NCBI GenBank assembly: GCA_001898415.1
Contig: MKTU01000029.1
Span: 1 to 64,000 of the forward strand
Direction of reading: 5' to 3'
From: Rhodanobacter sp. 67-28
GTDB lineage: Bacteria > Pseudomonadota > Gammaproteobacteria > Xanthomonadales > Rhodanobacteraceae
Length of the DNA: 64,000 bases
A program made the translations under genes and the position numbers. The notes beneath the pieces are model-generated. The model had not been told where the DNA came from and made no database searches. It saw only the letters and a list, made by a program, of their open reading frames with translations. This document shows, piece by piece, positions 34,425-41,959 of the stretch. Every line of letters starts with the position of its first letter. Within the stretch, counting starts at the first letter, position 1.

Positions 34425-35591
34425 ATGAGCGGAGAATGGCGCAGTGCTGCGGCACAAACCTTTGTGGGCGGTCGAATCACGCAGGTGGACAGCTACTGGC
34501 CGGCGAATACATTGGCCGCCGACGTCTTCCAGCTCATCGACGACTGGGATCTGTGGGGCGAAGCGTTCGGCGGCAAGGCAAAGAAGATCAAGGATCGCTG
34601 GCGCACGATGCTGGTGCTGCGCAACGGCGTGAAGTCCGCCGGTGGCCTGGTGCGCAAGGTCGGCGGCGTGCTTGGCGGCAAGAGCGAGGCCGGGTTGGGA
34701 ACGGACCTGCTCCAGGAGCTCAAGGCCAACGTGGTGACCCCGTTGCAGAACCTGGCCAACCAGGCGCCGCTGACGATCAATTTCAGCGCAACCGGCTGGT
34801 TCGGCACGGGGCCCGGCTTCGACGAATACATCACCATGTGGGATCGGCATACCACCGATGCGGCGCTGACCGCCAACCAGGACCCGAAAAACCCGGCCCA
34901 TGTGCGGGCCAAGGCGGACCGTCACGCGCTGTACGGCCAGTTCGCCGACGGCAAGACCCAGGTGGGCGCTGCCGGCCTGGTGCTGCCGCACGTGAAGAAA
35001 CAGGGCGGCACCACGGCGCCGGCCACCATGCATTACTCCCCCAACCATGTGCGTGCGCCCGGGGCGGCGGCGGACTCCCAGGTATTTGCGGCGCTGAACT
35101 ACGGCCGCCGAGTGCATGGCTCCAATACCGAGTACGGCAAAAGCGTGTTCGAGCTGGACGACGGCTTCAAGAAGGACGCGATCTACTTTGCGATGGACAC
35201 CTTCACACCGGTCTCCAACGGCAGCGGCTTCAAGGCGAAGGGCGATCGCGGCAAGCTTTACCAGGTGAGCTTCAACACGTTCGGCGGCGCCATCCTGCTG
35301 GCGACCCGATCGCAGTACCAGGCCAACCCCAGCGCGACCCACCTGGCCAACGCCAAAGCCCTGGTGGCCGACTTGCTGGCCTCCGCACACAACGGCAATC
35401 CGCGGCCCGACAGCGCGGAGAACCACCTGCTGATCGAGGCACACATCTTCCGGCGGGTACGCATGGTCCCGGCGCAAGTGCGAGCCGTGCACATATCGCG
35501 CGGGGAATGCGGCGCCAACCTCAACGCCGTCCAGACCAACGCCGCGCAGTTCAGCCGGCGCACCGGGGTTCAGGTGGATTACATCGACTGA
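34425..35591 (+). CDS. DUF3626-like protein, possible toxin or modifying enzyme
   Basis: 388 residues. ATG 34425 has GGGGAAA upstream. The second half (VFAALNYGRRVHGSNTEYG, DAIYFAMDTF, ENHLLIEAHIFRRVRM, PAQVRAVHI) resembles the core of DUF3626, a family with an ADP-ribosyltransferase-like fold. The first half is helical with a Lys/Gly-rich turn (VRKVGGVLGGKSEAG). No signal peptide, and no T6SS or immunity gene is recognisable beside it. The resemblance is by pattern only; confidence in a toxin role is low. Confidence 0.65.
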   Translation: MSGEWRSAAAQTFVGGRITQVDSYWPANTLAADVFQLIDDWDLWGEAFGGKAKKIKDRWRTMLVLRNGVKSAGGLVRKVGGVLGGKSEAGLGTDLLQELKANVVTPLQNLANQAPLTINFSATGWFGTGPGFDEYITMWDRHTTDAALTANQDPKNPAHVRAKADRHALYGQFADGKTQVGAAGLVLPHVKKQGGTTAPATMHYSPNHVRAPGAAADSQVFAALNYGRRVHGSNTEYGKSVFELDDGFKKDAIYFAMDTFTPVSNGSGFKAKGDRGKLYQVSFNTFGGAILLATRSQYQANPSATHLANAKALVADLLASAHNGNPRPDSAENHLLIEAHIFRRVRMVPAQVRAVHISRGECGANLNAVQTNAAQFSRRTGVQVDYID

Positions 35592-35696
35592 GTTGCCGCA
35601 GGCGAGCGAGTGCTCCTGCCCTCGAATGCAAAAACATCCCGACGCGACGAGGGCGCCCGCCTCCCGGCGAACGCCCTCGCAGGTGCCTCGCGGAAC

Positions 35697-37328
35697 TTAC
35701 AGGGCCGTGTTCAGCGCACTCACGATGCCGCTGCCGAAGCCGCTGGCGTAGTCCCAGCCGACCGTCGCCGTCTCACCGCCATTGCTGCCGGAGGTGACGT
35801 CGTGATAGCTGGCGGTGGATACGCTGTACAGGTGCGGCCCGGCGAAGCCCAGCGTCGGATGCGCCGCGAGCATGCGGGCCCAGGTGGCCGCGAACAGCGG
35901 TGCCGCCAGGCTGGTGCCGCCGTACTGCGCATTGCTGCCATTGACGATGATGATCGCACCAGAGTTGGGATCGGCGTCGAAGGCCACATCCGCCACGTCG
36001 CGGGTAGTGCCGCCGCCCTGGGTCTGCCAGCTCGGTTTCGGTTCGACCGTACTCGGGCTGCCGCCCGCGCCGCTCCACAGTGTCTCGCTCACCCAGCTGT
36101 TCGACGCGCCGGTGCTCAGCGACGTACCGCTCACCGCCACCACGTACGGCGAACTGGCCGGGTAGCTCGGCGTGGTGCCGGTCGGCTTCTTGGTGCATTC
36201 GTTCGAGCCGGAGTCGCCGGTCGAGATGGAGAACGTCTGGCCCTGCGCCACGCCCAGCGCGAGGATCTGGTCATCCGCCGCCATCGAGCCGTCCTGGTAG
36301 GCGCTGGTTTCGCATTCGCCGAGCGAGACGTTGACGACCTGTGCCTGGTTGTCGCTCACCGCCTTGTTGAACGCGGCGGTGAGATCGCTGTTGGAGAGCG
36401 AGTTGGCCGCGTAGAAGATCAGCTTGCCGACCCCGCCGGACATCGCGACGATGTCCTGGCTGTCCAGATCCCACTCGGGCGTGCCGCTGGTGTCGGTACC
36501 CGGCGTGCTCACCGTCACCACCTGCGTGTTCACTGCCGGCAGGCCGTTGGTGCTGGTGAACTGGTTGAGATCCTTCAGCGGCTGGGTCATGTCGCCATCG
36601 CTGATGATGCCCACCGTGACCGTGGAAGCGGTCGGGGTGCCGCCCACGTTGTAGATGGTCGGAAACGCGGTGGGGTTGTGGCCGACCAGGGTCGCGCCGC
36701 CACCACCGCCCGGCCGGCCCTTCTCCACGCGCCCCTGCGTCGAAGCCTTGGCCAGCATGGTGTGCGGATGCGTCACCGTCTGCAGGCCGCTCACCGACAG
36801 CACGACGTCGGCCAGTGCCGCCGGCACCTTGGCGTCGTCGATGTTGGCGAAGGCGGCGCGACCGTGCTCGTCAGTGACCTTGACGAAGCGCGTGCCGAAC
36901 GCGGCCCCCGCATTGCCGGCGGTACCGTCCGCCGAAACCAGCAGGCGGTTGGCCGATATGCTGACGTGACTGAAGCCGGCCTGGCTCAGGTAATCGGCCA
37001 CGGCCTGCGCCTGCGCCTGGCTCGGCAGGAAGTTCGCGGCCACGTCGCTCGACTGCAACCTGGCGCGGAACAGCGGGCTGGCCGGGTTGTGTGCGGCGGC
37101 GATGAAATCGTCGAGCGCACCCTTGTTCCGGATCTTCAGCGTCACCTGCACGTGCAGCGGCATGCTGGATGCCACCAGGCTGCTCATGTTCACCGACGCG
37201 GCCGGCACGTGCGCATGCGTGGCCGTCGTCTTCCACGTCGAGTCGACGCCGGCCGCCGCTGCGACCGTGGACGCCAGCGCCCAGATTGCCCCCATTGCCA
37301 GACACAGCGAAGTCTTCTTCATCTGCAT
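35697..37328 (-). CDS. Secreted S53 peptidase (sedolisin/xanthomonalisin family)
   Basis: 543 residues with a signal peptide (to about residue 26). An N-terminal pro-domain covers about 45-190. The catalytic set is complete: Glu285 and Asp289 in EWDLD, oxyanion Asp372 in STGDSGS and Ser473 in GGTSLAAP. The C-terminal DYASGFGSG is like the Ca-binding end. Sedolisins are acid-active, pepstatin-insensitive proteases matured by loss of the pro-domain; secreted protein degradation at low pH is inferred. It lies downstream of the RcnR-like gene on the same strand but far enough for its own promoter. Confidence 0.93.
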   Translation of the reverse strand: MQMKKTSLCLAMGAIWALASTVAAAAGVDSTWKTTATHAHVPAASVNMSSLVASSMPLHVQVTLKIRNKGALDDFIAAAHNPASPLFRARLQSSDVAANFLPSQAQAQAVADYLSQAGFSHVSISANRLLVSADGTAGNAGAAFGTRFVKVTDEHGRAAFANIDDAKVPAALADVVLSVSGLQTVTHPHTMLAKASTQGRVEKGRPGGGGGATLVGHNPTAFPTIYNVGGTPTASTVTVGIISDGDMTQPLKDLNQFTSTNGLPAVNTQVVTVSTPGTDTSGTPEWDLDSQDIVAMSGGVGKLIFYAANSLSNSDLTAAFNKAVSDNQAQVVNVSLGECETSAYQDGSMAADDQILALGVAQGQTFSISTGDSGSNECTKKPTGTTPSYPASSPYVVAVSGTSLSTGASNSWVSETLWSGAGGSPSTVEPKPSWQTQGGGTTRDVADVAFDADPNSGAIIIVNGSNAQYGGTSLAAPLFAATWARMLAAHPTLGFAGPHLYSVSTASYHDVTSGSNGGETATVGWDYASGFGSGIVSALNTAL

Positions 37329-37645
37329 GGTTGATCCCCGAGGTTGATGGTGCGAACAGAAAAATTCCGGTCATTGACGAATCGGAATCCCGTGGCGCGG
37401 CCCCGGTCCCACCCAACAAATCCATGGCCTCGCCAGTCCCCGACGCTAGCACGCGAGGGCGGCAAACAATCCGTGCATCCATCAAAAAAACGCACACAAG
37501 TGGTTGATTCGCAAAAGTTTGCGAAAACGCATGAAATCGCGACAGGCTGCGGGGCGTTCGAATCCGGCTCGCCGCAGCTGACCATCAGCCCCGTCGACGG
37601 CGGTCTGTTGCCCGGTCGCCGCAGACGCCCTCGCGGGCACCGCCG
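37329..37645. other. Promoter region of the sedolisin gene
   Basis: Non-coding spacer of 317 bases. It is AT-richer than its neighbours and must hold the promoter of the sedolisin gene. A perfect 8-bp inverted repeat lies at 37508-37525 (separate entry). No other gene or repeat was recognised. Confidence 0.5.
37508..37525. promoter_or_regulatory. Palindrome upstream of the sedolisin gene
   Basis: TTCGCAAA-AG-TTTGCGAA: perfect 8-base arms with a 2-base centre, about 180 bases upstream of the sedolisin ATG. Shape and size suit a dimeric regulator. No regulator gene of obvious fit is adjacent, and it is not followed by a T tract, so a terminator is less likely. Confidence 0.45.
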
Positions 37646-37915
37646 CTACTTGAGGTAGCTGCGCAACACCGCCAGTACCGGGATGAGTTCGTCCTGCCGC
37701 TTGCTGCTGCCGCGGCCGGCCACGTGCGAGCGCAGATGGCCCTCCATCACCTGCAGGATCAACCCGTTGACCGCGCCGCGCACGGCTGCCAGCTGCTGCA
37801 GCACGGCGCCACATTCCGTGTCGCCTTCGATGGCGCGTTCGAGCGAGGCCAGCTGGCCGTTGATGCGGCGCACGCGGGCGACCAGCTTCCGGCGGTTTTC
37901 CTGGATGTGCGACAC
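37646..37915 (-). CDS. RcnR/DmeR-like Ni/Co-responsive repressor (CsoR family)
   Basis: 89 residues, the normal CsoR/RcnR length. The RcnR metal ligands are all present at the same positions: His3 (MSHI), Cys35 (ECGAVLQQ), His60 and His64 (EGHLRSHV). Members bind Ni or Co and then release operators built as inverted repeats flanking a G tract. It is divergent from a CDF metal exporter with such an operator between them, so self-regulation plus control of the exporter is expected. DmeR is the equivalent name in other bacteria. Confidence 0.9.
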   Translation of the reverse strand: MSHIQENRRKLVARVRRINGQLASLERAIEGDTECGAVLQQLAAVRGAVNGLILQVMEGHLRSHVAGRGSSKRQDELIPVLAVLRSYLK

Positions 37916-37931
37916 GGCGACTGCCTCCCGT

Positions 37932-37954
37932 CATATACTGCGGGGGAGTATATG
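37932..37954. promoter_or_regulatory. RcnR-type operator between repressor and CDF exporter
   Basis: Arms CATATACT and AGTATATG flank a GCGGGGG centre: an inverted repeat around a G tract, the form known for RcnR (TACT-G6-N-AGTA) and DmeR operators. It lies between the divergent starts and overlaps the ribosome site and ATG of the CDF gene, so repressor binding would block both transcription and the start region of the exporter. Confidence 0.75.
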
Positions 37955-38908
37955 ACCAGAGCACGCAGCATGCCCGCCCCCGACGTCTCCGCATTCACCC
38001 ACAGCCACCAGTTCAACCACGTCGACGCCAAGGCGGAGCGCAACACGCGGCGCGTGGTGTACATCACGGCGGCGATGATGGTGGTGGAGATCGCGGGCGG
38101 CTACTGGCTGAACTCGATGGCCCTGCTGGCCGACGGCTGGCACATGAGTTCGCATGCGCTGGCGATGGGACTTTCGGTGATGGCCTATGCGCTGGCCAGG
38201 CGCTACGCGAAGGACGGCCGCTTCGCCTTCGGCACCTGGAAGATCGAGATACTCGGCGGCTACAGCAGCGCCCTGCTGCTCGCCGTGGTTGCCGCGCTGA
38301 TGATGGTGCAGTCGCTGGAGAGGCTGTTCGTGCCCGCCACGATCCACTACGACGACGCGATCCTGATCGCAGTGCTCGGCCTGGGCGTCAACCTTCTGTG
38401 CGCATGGCTGCTGAAGGGCGAGCACCCCCACGCGCACGGGCACGCGCATGGACACGATCACGGCCACGGGCACGACAACCATCATCATGACGTGAACCTG
38501 CGCGCGGCCTACCTGCATGTCATCGCGGACGCGGCAACTTCCGTGCTGGCCATCGTCGCGCTGGTCGGCGGCAAGCTATACGGTGCTGCCTGGCTCGATC
38601 CGGTGATGGGCATCGTCGGCTCGATCCTGGTCGCGCGCTGGGCGTTCGGCCTGCTGCGCGAGTCCGGCAGGATCCTGCTGGACGCCGAGATGGACCAGCC
38701 GGTGGTCGATGAAATCCGCGAGGTGGTGCGCGATCAGTTCGCCACGGCGGCGGTCAGCGACCTGCACGTCTGGCGCGTCGGCCGCGACAGCTACGCCTGC
38801 ATCCTCGGCCTGGTGGCCACCTCGGCGATCAGCGCCGAGGAAGTCCGCCGGCAGTTGGCCGTGCACGAGGAACTGGTGCACGTGACTGTCGAGGTCGCGG
38901 TGGCCTAG
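37952..38908 (+). CDS. Cation diffusion facilitator, DmeF-like Ni/Co exporter
   Basis: 318 residues. ATG 37952 has GGGGGAG four bases upstream, though that overlaps the operator; ATG 37970 is possible. Six membrane helices; the CDF transport signature LLADGWHMSSHA near 60-69 with Asp61, and a His-rich cytosolic loop between helices 4 and 5 (repeated HGHDH). A C-terminal soluble CDF domain follows. DmeF exports Co and Ni by proton antiport; here it is regulated by the divergent RcnR-like protein. Metal choice is inferred from the regulator. Confidence 0.9.
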   Translation: MTRARSMPAPDVSAFTHSHQFNHVDAKAERNTRRVVYITAAMMVVEIAGGYWLNSMALLADGWHMSSHALAMGLSVMAYALARRYAKDGRFAFGTWKIEILGGYSSALLLAVVAALMMVQSLERLFVPATIHYDDAILIAVLGLGVNLLCAWLLKGEHPHAHGHAHGHDHGHGHDNHHHDVNLRAAYLHVIADAATSVLAIVALVGGKLYGAAWLDPVMGIVGSILVARWAFGLLRESGRILLDAEMDQPVVDEIREVVRDQFATAAVSDLHVWRVGRDSYACILGLVATSAISAEEVRRQLAVHEELVHVTVEVAVA

Positions 38909-39004
38909 GGACGCTCTGATCTCGCATTCGCCACAACGTCGGTATGACGCGCCCGCCTGGGCAGCCGCTACCCGGGCGCGCCGAATCGATGGCGCCGGTC
39001 GCGG

Positions 39005-39421
39005 CTACGCGACCAGCGTCCCCTGGTGAAACACGATGACCCAGTCGTCGCCGTCGCGTCGCCAGATCGTGCTGCGCCGGCTGACGCGCTCGCCCTGTTC
39101 CAGCGTGTAGCTGAGCAGGTAGGTGTGCGCGCCGAGTTCGCGGCAGTGGAAGTCGCGGGTGATCCAGCTGTGTTCGGCGGGATCGGGGGTGCGGTGTTCC
39201 AGCACGTCGAGCACGCTGGCGCGGCTGTAGCACTGGCCGGAGGCGCCGATCTCGAAAAAGTCGGCAGCGGTCATGCGTTCGAAGTCGGCGCGCGTGCGAC
39301 CGAACTCGGGGCGATGGAAGATCGGCTCGCGCTTGCGCAGGGCCTGCAGCACACCCAGCAGTTCCGGCGGCGTGACGGGATCGGGTTCGGGTTCGGGTTC
39401 GGGTTCGGCCGAAGGATGCAT
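39005..39421 (-). CDS. DUF4440/NTF2-like protein
   Basis: 138 residues from ATG 39421. The C-terminal 110 residues have the NTF2-like fold used by DUF4440 proteins: FERMTAADFFEIGASGQCY, then ITRDFHCRELGAHTYLLSYT and TIWRRDGDDWVIVFHQGT. Such proteins are often small-ligand or enzyme-like domains without known reaction. The N-terminus carries EPEPEPEPDP, encoded by a pure GGGTTC hexamer tract. The start is uncertain because only a weak AGGA precedes it. Confidence 0.75.
   Translation of the reverse strand: MHPSAEPEPEPEPDPVTPPELLGVLQALRKREPIFHRPEFGRTRADFERMTAADFFEIGASGQCYSRASVLDVLEHRTPDPAEHSWITRDFHCRELGAHTYLLSYTLEQGERVSRRSTIWRRDGDDWVIVFHQGTLVA
39383..39408. repeat. Hexanucleotide simple repeat GGGTTC
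   Basis: About four uninterrupted GGGTTC units inside the DUF4440 gene, encoding alternating Glu-Pro near its N-terminus. Hexamer slippage would keep the reading frame, changing only the length of an acidic/proline tail, so it is unlikely to be an on/off switch. Confidence 0.7.
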
Positions 39422-39523
39422 CGGCGGACTGTTCCTGCGCGAAGGGTCAGCTGATGGTATCGCCGCCTGCGTCCGCCGTTCCACGGCAAGGTCGCGCGTG
39501 GCGGCCTTGCCGCTGTGGTGCGG

Positions 39524-40147
39524 TCAAGCGTGCGTCTGGTCGAGCTTCTGCATCTTGAGCGCGCGCTGCACGCCGGGGTCGGCGCGCATGCGTCGCTCGA
39601 ATGCCTGCAAGTTGGCGAGGCCGCCAAGGTCGACGTTCACCGCGTGGGTCCAGCGCAGGGTGACGAACAGGTAGGGGTCGGCAATGGAACGCTCGCCGGC
39701 CAGCCAGTCGCGTCCTTCCAGGTGCTTGTCCAGCCGCTCGAACCAGGTGCGCAGCTGCTGGCGCGCGGCGTCCTTGCTCTTCTCGATCATCGCCTCGTCG
39801 CCCAGGTAGCTGGTGGCGCCGAACAGCGGTTTGAACGCCGGGTGCACGTCGGAGTTGATCATTGCCAGCCAGCGGTTCACCTCGGCGCGGCCGCGCGGGG
39901 TGGGTTCGCCGCCCAGCTTCGCGGCGGGGAACTTGTCGGCAAGGTAGTTGAGGATGGCGGCGTTCTCGTTGAGCGCCCAGCCGTCGTCGACGAGGATCGG
40001 CACCTGGCCGTTCGGGTTCAATGCGCGGATCGCCGGGCTCGCCAGATCATTCTTCTGCAGCAGTTGCAATTCGTAGGGCTGGCCGATCCATTCGAGCACG
40101 ATGTTGGCGCCCAGCGCGCACGAGCCGGAAAAACTGTAAAGCTTCAT
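39524..40147 (-). CDS. Glutathione S-transferase, beta-class-like
   Basis: 207 residues. ATG 40147 follows AAGGAG. The thioredoxin-fold N-domain has Cys10 in SGSCALGA, as in bacterial beta-class GSTs, and the glutathione-binding NPNGQVPIL and ENAAIL. The all-helical C-domain follows. It probably detoxifies electrophiles with glutathione. It is 97 bases after the VOC gene on the same strand, so the two are likely co-transcribed. Confidence 0.88.
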   Translation of the reverse strand: MKLYSFSGSCALGANIVLEWIGQPYELQLLQKNDLASPAIRALNPNGQVPILVDDGWALNENAAILNYLADKFPAAKLGGEPTPRGRAEVNRWLAMINSDVHPAFKPLFGATSYLGDEAMIEKSKDAARQQLRTWFERLDKHLEGRDWLAGERSIADPYLFVTLRWTHAVNVDLGGLANLQAFERRMRADPGVQRALKMQKLDQTHA

Positions 40148-40244
40148 GGATGTCTCCTTGGGTGAAGCGGATGCCGCGTGGCAGACGCGGCGGAATGGCG
40201 TGCAGCAGCACGTCCTGTCCAGATGCCGGCGGCAGCGGCGAACT

Positions 40245-40631
40245 TCAAGCCGCCGTCGGGGCCTGGGCCGGCGGTTGCCACAGTTCGATGCGGGTGCCTT
40301 CGGGATCGGTGATCCAGCCGAAGCGGCCGAACTCGCTTTCGTCGACGCGCTCGTCCACCTGGACGCCATCGGCGCGCAATTGCGCCAGCAGCGCGTCGAG
40401 GTCGTCGACGCGGAAGTTGATCATGTACGACTGCGGGCCCGCGCTGAAGTAGCTGGTGTCGGCCGCGAACGGCGACCACAGCGTGTAGCCGGGCCGCTGT
40501 TCGTCCTCGTCGAAGCGCACGCCGCCCCATGCCTCGGCATCCAGGCCGAGATGTTTCGCGTACCACGCCGCGAGCGCGGCGGGATCGCGCGACTTGAAGA
40601 AGATGCCGCCCAGTCCGGTGACCTTGGCCAT
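40245..40631 (-). CDS. VOC-fold protein (glyoxalase/bleomycin-resistance type)
   Basis: 128 residues. ATG 40631 is preceded by AGGA. Typical VOC layout: GIFFKSRDPAALAAWYAKHL, DLDALLAQLRADGVQV and WITDPEGTRIELWQPP with the metal-ligand Glu near the end. These proteins act as metal-dependent lyases, dioxygenases or binding proteins; the substrate is unknown. It is followed by a GST, an arrangement fitting detoxification. Confidence 0.85.
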   Translation of the reverse strand: MAKVTGLGGIFFKSRDPAALAAWYAKHLGLDAEAWGGVRFDEDEQRPGYTLWSPFAADTSYFSAGPQSYMINFRVDDLDALLAQLRADGVQVDERVDESEFGRFGWITDPEGTRIELWQPPAQAPTAA

Positions 40632-40933
40632 GTCGTTGTCCTGTCGCGTCGGATGTTCCGGCCCATCGTATCCCGGCGCGTCACGTGCAGGGCGGGCGCT
40701 GCCCGCCGCTCCCCGGCCATGCAGATAAGGGGGGAGTATCAACAAGGACAGGACAAGGAGCTCTCATTGCCTTCGTCCCCTTGTTCCCTTGTTCCTGTTC
40801 CGGAGAACCTCAAGCCGCCGCCGGCTCAGGCCTGCATCCTGATTGCCGGTTCGCGAAATGCGGGTCAACGAGCCGCGCCCTGTTCCCGTATCATCTGCGC
40901 CGCCCGCCTCGACCTCGGTACGAATGGAATCGG
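40632..40933. other. Divergent intergenic region with a dispersed palindrome
   Basis: Spacer between the VOC gene and the lipoprotein gene. It holds a copy of the GGGCGGGCGCTGCCCGCC palindrome (about 40691-40708), related to the element at 47984-48054, and a partly self-complementary stretch of GGACAGGACAAGGAG and its rough complement (40744-40805). No gene was recognised. Confidence 0.5.
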
Positions 40934-41863
40934 ATGAAACGCAACAAGCTCGTCACGCTGGCAATCCTGCTCGCCGTTCCCCTCGCCGCGTGCATGCAAC
41001 CGCAGGATGCCGGGGAAGCACCACCGGCAAACCCCGCCAACAGCCCTGACCTGTCGGAAGCCTGCAGTTCGGTCGATGCCGAAACCGGTGCGCTTGTTCC
41101 CTTTGCGCGCCTGATCCAGGTGCACGTGGAGTTGCGCTACCGCGTCGACTACCTCAGCGAATTCAACGACAACGACGGCACCGCAAGCAATCGAACCGAA
41201 ATGCACGCGCTCGTCCAAGGCTCCGCAGACCTGCTCGCCTGTACATGGAAGGAGTTCGGCTACAACCAGTACATGTTCCATCCAGCGCGCGAAGACGAAC
41301 TGCCTCCCTTTCCCGCCCCTGCGTCCGGCACGGTGAGCCTGAAGGGCCTGCGCACCGGGCGTGCCGTGGTACACGGCGAAACCATCACCACGAAGGAAAC
41401 CGTGCAGGCCAGCGGCAAGCTGCGGGGGGTCACGCTGTCCGTCCCGACCCGCGATGAAACCATGCCGGACGGCGACGGCACCTGCATTGAAGTGGGTTTT
41501 GATGCGCCGATGTCCGGCAACTGGACTCTCGATGTCGCAAGCACCGATGGCACTCGCAAGCATGAGGAGAGGTCGCCGGAGTCGCTGGAAGGCAGCGTCT
41601 ATTCGGCCTTTGCCATCAGAACCTACGACACCGGCGAATCCGAGTTCATCAATCATTCGCTGACGCTCTGCGATGGCCCGCGCAACCGGCCCGACCAGAT
41701 GACGCAGGGTCTGCCCGCCGGCGGCATGACGATCAGTCCGGACGAGTCCGTGTGGACCCGCAGCGGCGAGTGGGTCGGCCACAACACGGTACCGGCCGAG
41801 CATCGCTACATCGACTTTTCCCTCAAGGTCGTGCCTCGAACCCTGCCATATCCGAATCCGTAG
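40934..41863 (+). CDS. Predicted lipoprotein of unknown function
   Basis: 309 residues. The N-terminus is a lipoprotein signal: MKRNK, a hydrophobic core and the lipobox LAAC with Cys20. The mature protein is beta-rich and acidic with no recognised domain, and four further Cys that may pair. The +2 residue Met does not signal inner-membrane retention, so the outer membrane is likely. ATG 40934 lacks a strong ribosome site. No partner genes nearby. Confidence 0.8.
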   Translation: MKRNKLVTLAILLAVPLAACMQPQDAGEAPPANPANSPDLSEACSSVDAETGALVPFARLIQVHVELRYRVDYLSEFNDNDGTASNRTEMHALVQGSADLLACTWKEFGYNQYMFHPAREDELPPFPAPASGTVSLKGLRTGRAVVHGETITTKETVQASGKLRGVTLSVPTRDETMPDGDGTCIEVGFDAPMSGNWTLDVASTDGTRKHEERSPESLEGSVYSAFAIRTYDTGESEFINHSLTLCDGPRNRPDQMTQGLPAGGMTISPDESVWTRSGEWVGHNTVPAEHRYIDFSLKVVPRTLPYPNP

Positions 41864-41959
41864 CTGCCCGGGGCAACACGACGGCTGTCAGGGCGTGCCG
41901 GCAGCCAGCGCGGGTCTTCGGCCGGGTCTGTGAAGCAAAGGCTGGCGGGCGGCGCAGCC

